A DNA stretch of 8,907 bases. Origin: Desulfobacteraceae bacterium (lineage in GTDB: Bacteria; Desulfobacterota; Desulfobacteria; Desulfobacterales; Desulfosarcinaceae). Positions within the stretch are counted from its first letter, which is position 1. The number at the start of each line of letters is the position of its first letter. Where the stretch lies: the NCBI GenBank assembly GCA_027031325.1, contig JALVRI010000570.1, forward strand, positions 1 through 8,907, given 5' to 3'. Below the pieces are notes generated by a model. That model searched no databases. It was given only the letters and a program-made list of their open reading frames with translations, and was not told the origin of the DNA. Of the stretch, positions 6,883 to 8,907 are shown in pieces. A program made the translations under genes and the position numbers.

Positions 6883-6912
6883 AAGATAGAACCGGATGAT
6901 TATCAGGGTCAA
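6883..6912 (-). promoter_or_regulatory. Predicted promoter of the Nudix gene
   Basis: Reading the minus strand, TTGACC (6912-6907, 5 of 6) is followed after 18 nt by TATCTT (6888-6883, 4 of 6). Transcription would start near 6876, giving a leader of about 70 nt before the ATG at 6804. The -35 box overlaps the inverted repeat at 6905-6919. Confidence 0.35.
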
Positions 6913-6953
6913 AAACCCTTGGCAAGTCCGGTGGCATGTCTTATCTTGACCCT
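6905..6953. promoter_or_regulatory. Candidate shared operator between the divergent Nudix and MFS genes
   Basis: AGGGT-CAAAA-ACCCT at 6905-6919 is a perfect 5-5-5 inverted repeat lying between and overlapping the two outward-facing -35 boxes. A third half-site occurs downstream: AGGGTCAA (6905-6912) is repeated in inverse as TTGACCCT (6946-6953), 8 of 8 bases, next to the plus-strand -10 box. The ACCCT cores at 6915 and 6949 are 34 bp apart, about three helical turns. No regulator gene adjoins it, and its role is inferred from position and symmetry only. Confidence 0.4.
6919..6947 (+). promoter_or_regulatory. Predicted promoter of the MFS transporter gene
   Basis: TTGGCA (6919-6924, 5 of 6) and TATCTT (6942-6947, 4 of 6) are separated by an ideal 17 nt. 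The -10 hexamer is identical to that of the divergent Nudix promoter, and the two -35 boxes lie 6 nt apart back to back. Predicted start of transcription is near 6954. The in-frame TTG at 6919 is thus better read as promoter than as start codon. Confidence 0.4.
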
Positions 6954-7038
6954 CGCTGTCCGCCGGGCGGTCAGGATAAAAAGTCTTCCAGACCGGGCTT
7001 TTTGCCGGTTCATCAACAATCTTGCCGGGACAACGGAT
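6954..7038 (+). other. Leader of the MFS gene with competing short stems
   Basis: The predicted 85-nt leader has a GC palindrome CCGCC-G-GGCGG (6960-6970). It also has two overlapping pairings that cross each other: CGGTC (6968-6972) with GACCG (6991-6995), and AAAAAGTC (6978-6985) with GGCTTTTT (6996-7003, one G-U pair). The crossing leaves no bases to span the first stem, so they are more likely alternatives than a pseudoknot. The T-run at 6999-7003 is inside an arm. Attenuation is possible but unproven. Confidence 0.22.
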
Positions 7039-8310
7039 ATGATGAGCCTTTTTTTGCCATCGCGCCTTTTCATCGGTTTATCGGCCTTCGAAATGATGGC
7101 CATGTTCCGCCGGGGGCTCTTTTATGCTTACCTTTCGATCTACCTGCGCCATTACCTGGGGCTGAGTGTCACCGAAACCACCCTCTTCGCCACCGCCCCC
7201 ATGATAACCAACATAATTTTCCAGACCTTTGTCTGGGGACGGATCTCTGACCGTTATCAGATACGGCGCACCCTTATAATAGCCGGCGAATGGCTGGCCG
7301 CCCTGGGAACCGTCACCGTCTGGTACCTCCATCGCCTGGCGTCCCAGCCGCTAACCGCAGGCAGGATCATTATCATCGGCCTGGCGTTCATCGAAATTTT
7401 CTGGTCCATGTCCAACATCGGCTGGAGCGCCATGATTTCAGACTTCTATACCCCTTCCCAGCGCAGCCGCATCCAGGGGCGCCTGGCCAGCATCGGAGGC
7501 CTGGGCCGAATGATAGGCGTTTGGTCCGGAGGACTGCTTTACGACGGCTTTGCCCGCAAATACGCCGGCTGGGGTTTCCAGGCCGGCCCCCTCTTTTTCA
7601 TAGCCTCGGCGGTAATGCTGATCTCCACCGTCCCGCTTTTTTTCATGCCCGAAGGAGGAATAGCGAGCCAAAACCCAGGGCCGGCCGTCTCAAAACCAGC
7701 CCGCCTCGAAACAGGACGGCATTCGGCCCTCTGGCTATTTCTGGCGGCCATGGTGCTTGTCAATTTCGGCCGAAACGCCATCGCCATCATCCTTCCCCAA
7801 TACCTGGTGATGGAATCCGGCCTGGGCATCGACAGCAGGTCCCTGAGTAACGTGGTGAATGTTCAATCGGCATCGATAATACTTTTCGGTTTGATCGTCG
7901 GCAGGCTGTCGGAAAAATTCGGCGACAAAAGGCTCTTGTTGTCCGCAATCGGGGCTGCCATCGGCGCCTTGTTGACCCTTGCCCTGAGCATGCGAATCGA
8001 AATGATCTACCTGGCCAATTTCGTCCGGGGGGCAACAGACGTGGTTATCATGGCAACATCTTACAGCTTGGCTTCCATCCTGATCCCGGCCGAAAAAAGG
8101 GCCCGTCTCTTTTCATTCTACAATGCCACTTTCTTCCTGAGCTGGGGCCTTGCCGGCACCCTGGTGGCCGGGCCGTTGATCGACCTGCTGATCGCCGCCG
8201 GCAAACCGGCCGTCTTCGCCTACCGGGCATCTTTCGTTGCGGCAAGCGTCATTACCACAGCCGGCCTTCTGCCCTTGGCCTTGATCTGGCGGCGCCTGGG
8301 CCGGCGATAG
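7039..8310 (+). CDS. Major facilitator superfamily transporter, substrate unknown
   Basis: An inner-membrane secondary carrier of 423 residues, normal for a 12-helix MFS protein. The first half shows hydrophobic helices from FIGLSAFEMMAMFRRGLFYAYL onward, with the loop 2-3 signature GRISDRYQIRR at 67-77. A longer polar linker around EGGIASQNPGPAVSK separates it from the second half, whose equivalent loop GRLSEKFGDKR is at 288-298. The degenerate motif A in both halves is expected from the internal duplication of the fold. I chose the ATG at 7039 because the first helix begins directly after it and GGGA lies 8 nt upstream. An in-frame TTG at 6919 would add 40 polar, basic residues read from the promoter and leader. 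No substrate-defining motif was recognised; import of metabolites or efflux are both possible. It is divergent from the Nudix gene and convergent with cysS, with 65 nt between stops and no clear terminator there. Confidence 0.9.
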   Translation: MMSLFLPSRLFIGLSAFEMMAMFRRGLFYAYLSIYLRHYLGLSVTETTLFATAPMITNIIFQTFVWGRISDRYQIRRTLIIAGEWLAALGTVTVWYLHRLASQPLTAGRIIIIGLAFIEIFWSMSNIGWSAMISDFYTPSQRSRIQGRLASIGGLGRMIGVWSGGLLYDGFARKYAGWGFQAGPLFFIASAVMLISTVPLFFMPEGGIASQNPGPAVSKPARLETGRHSALWLFLAAMVLVNFGRNAIAIILPQYLVMESGLGIDSRSLSNVVNVQSASIILFGLIVGRLSEKFGDKRLLLSAIGAAIGALLTLALSMRIEMIYLANFVRGATDVVIMATSYSLASILIPAEKRARLFSFYNATFFLSWGLAGTLVAGPLIDLLIAAGKPAVFAYRASFVAASVITTAGLLPLALIWRRLGRR

Positions 8311-8375
8311 GTAAAACCTCCCGTCCAAACAGCCCGTATAAAATCAGCAGGCCCCCAATCCAGACTCGAAGCAGA

Positions 8376-8907
8376 TCAGGCCTTGAAAACTTTCATCCCC
8401 TCCTTTGTATCCTGGACCACATACCCCATGGCCTGGATCTCGTCTCTCAAGCGATCGGAAAGCTCCCAGTTTCTTTCCCTGCGGGCCTGCCGGCGGGCTT
8501 CCACCTTGTCCAACACTTGCCTGGGCAGCTGCTCGTCCCGGGCGACGTTTTCCAGTTGCAAACCCAAGACCCTGTCCCAGTGGTAGACCGTGGCCAGCTT
8601 TATTCCCGGCGTCAGGCCGGATTTGAGCAACTCCTGCACAACGGCCATGGCCCGGGGCATATTGAGATCGTCGTTGACCGCGGCCCTGAACTTGGCGTCG
8701 AATTCATCATCGACACCGGTCGCCTGCGAGCCAGCCTGTGCGGTACGCACCTGGTTGCGAAGGTGAGCCAGGCCGTTGCGAGCAGCTTCCACCGCCTCCT
8801 GGCTGTACTCCATCGGTTTGCGGTAATGGGTCTGAAAAGCGGCGAAACGGTAAACCAGGGGGTCGATCCCCTTGTCAATGAAGGTTGCCTTCAAGGTGAG
8901 GAAATTA
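8376..8907 (-). CDS. cysS: Cysteinyl-tRNA synthetase, C-terminal part (5' end beyond the window)
   Basis: CysRS charges tRNA-Cys with cysteine in the cytoplasm. The frame is open to the window edge, and the visible 177 residues begin NFLTLKATFIDKGIDP. That is the stretch directly after the class I KMSKS loop, whose GN-F-L tail is well known in this enzyme. The RFAAFQTHYRKPMEYSQEAV segment matches the conserved (S)THYRSPL(D/N)FS part of the stem-contact region. It is followed by the helical DALR-type anticodon-binding domain with DDEFDAKFRAAVNDDLNMPRA. The C-terminal tail NWELSDRLRDEIQAMGYVVQDT is typical, ending in KVFKA and TGA (8378-8376). About 300 N-terminal residues, with the HIGH motif and zinc site, lie outside. 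The TTG at 8894 is an internal leucine, not a start. No oddity was seen. Confidence 0.95.
   Translation of the reverse strand, partial: NFLTLKATFIDKGIDPLVYRFAAFQTHYRKPMEYSQEAVEAARNGLAHLRNQVRTAQAGSQATGVDDEFDAKFRAAVNDDLNMPRAMAVVQELLKSGLTPGIKLATVYHWDRVLGLQLENVARDEQLPRQVLDKVEARRQARRERNWELSDRLRDEIQAMGYVVQDTKEGMKVFKA

Noticed and set aside
6920..6935. Sigma54-type -24/-12 promoter (TGGCAAG...GTGGC)
   Set aside because: The GG and GC elements are one base out of the required spacing and the -12 element is poor; the sigma70 reading of the same region fits better.
6919..7038. TTG at 6919 as the transporter start
   Set aside because: It would add a polar, basic 40-residue extension before the first membrane helix and coincides with a -35 box. 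ATG at 7039 fits the family better.
8311..8375. Terminator between the convergent transporter and cysS genes
   Set aside because: No stem followed by a T-run was found on either strand. The same holds for 5367-5404 and 5921-5937.
8376..8894. Complete small gene starting at TTG 8894
   Set aside because: The residues upstream to the window edge (NFLT) match the post-KMSKS segment of CysRS, so it is the tail of a longer gene.

Overview
This is an ordinary-looking bacterial chromosomal segment of moderate-to-high GC. Six genes lie close together and there is no sign of a mobile element, CRISPR array, tRNA or rRNA. The gene content points to an anaerobic deltaproteobacterium (Desulfobacterota): a cyclic-2,3-diphosphoglycerate-synthetase-like GTPase beside a carbamate kinase, a large dCache/PAS hybrid histidine kinase with an HPK4-type HDFNN box, and a Nudix protein with a split box. 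That placement is inferred from gene style and was not tested by a search.

Layout. Bases 1-906 (+) are the 3' two-thirds of the GTPase gene. It is followed after 70 nt by a complete carbamate kinase gene, arcC (977-1903, +). The 169-nt gap after arcC holds two inverted repeats, an imperfect direct repeat and a good sigma70-type promoter. This promoter drives a 1097-residue membrane-bound hybrid sensor kinase (2073-5366, +) and probably a 171-residue protein of unknown family 38 nt downstream (5405-5920, +). A Nudix hydrolase of the CoA-pyrophosphatase type runs convergently (5938-6804, -). Its start faces that of an MFS transporter (7039-8310, +) across a 234-nt divergent control region. That region has back-to-back promoters overlapping an inverted repeat. 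The window closes with the C-terminal third of cysteinyl-tRNA synthetase (8376-8907, -), convergent with the transporter gene.

How the genes may work together. The GTPase and carbamate kinase are probably cotranscribed and may act in acyl-phosphate or carbamoyl-phosphate metabolism. The sensor kinase's extracellular dCache domain carries the residue pattern reported for amino-acid-binding dCache domains, so it may read amino acids or amines outside the cell. Its output would pass through its own C-terminal receiver domain, because no DNA-binding regulator is encoded here. The Nudix protein and transporter may share an operator. No complete undescribed system can be shown. The best leads are the unknown protein paired with the kinase, the split Nudix box, the GTPase-carbamate kinase pair and the divergent operator.
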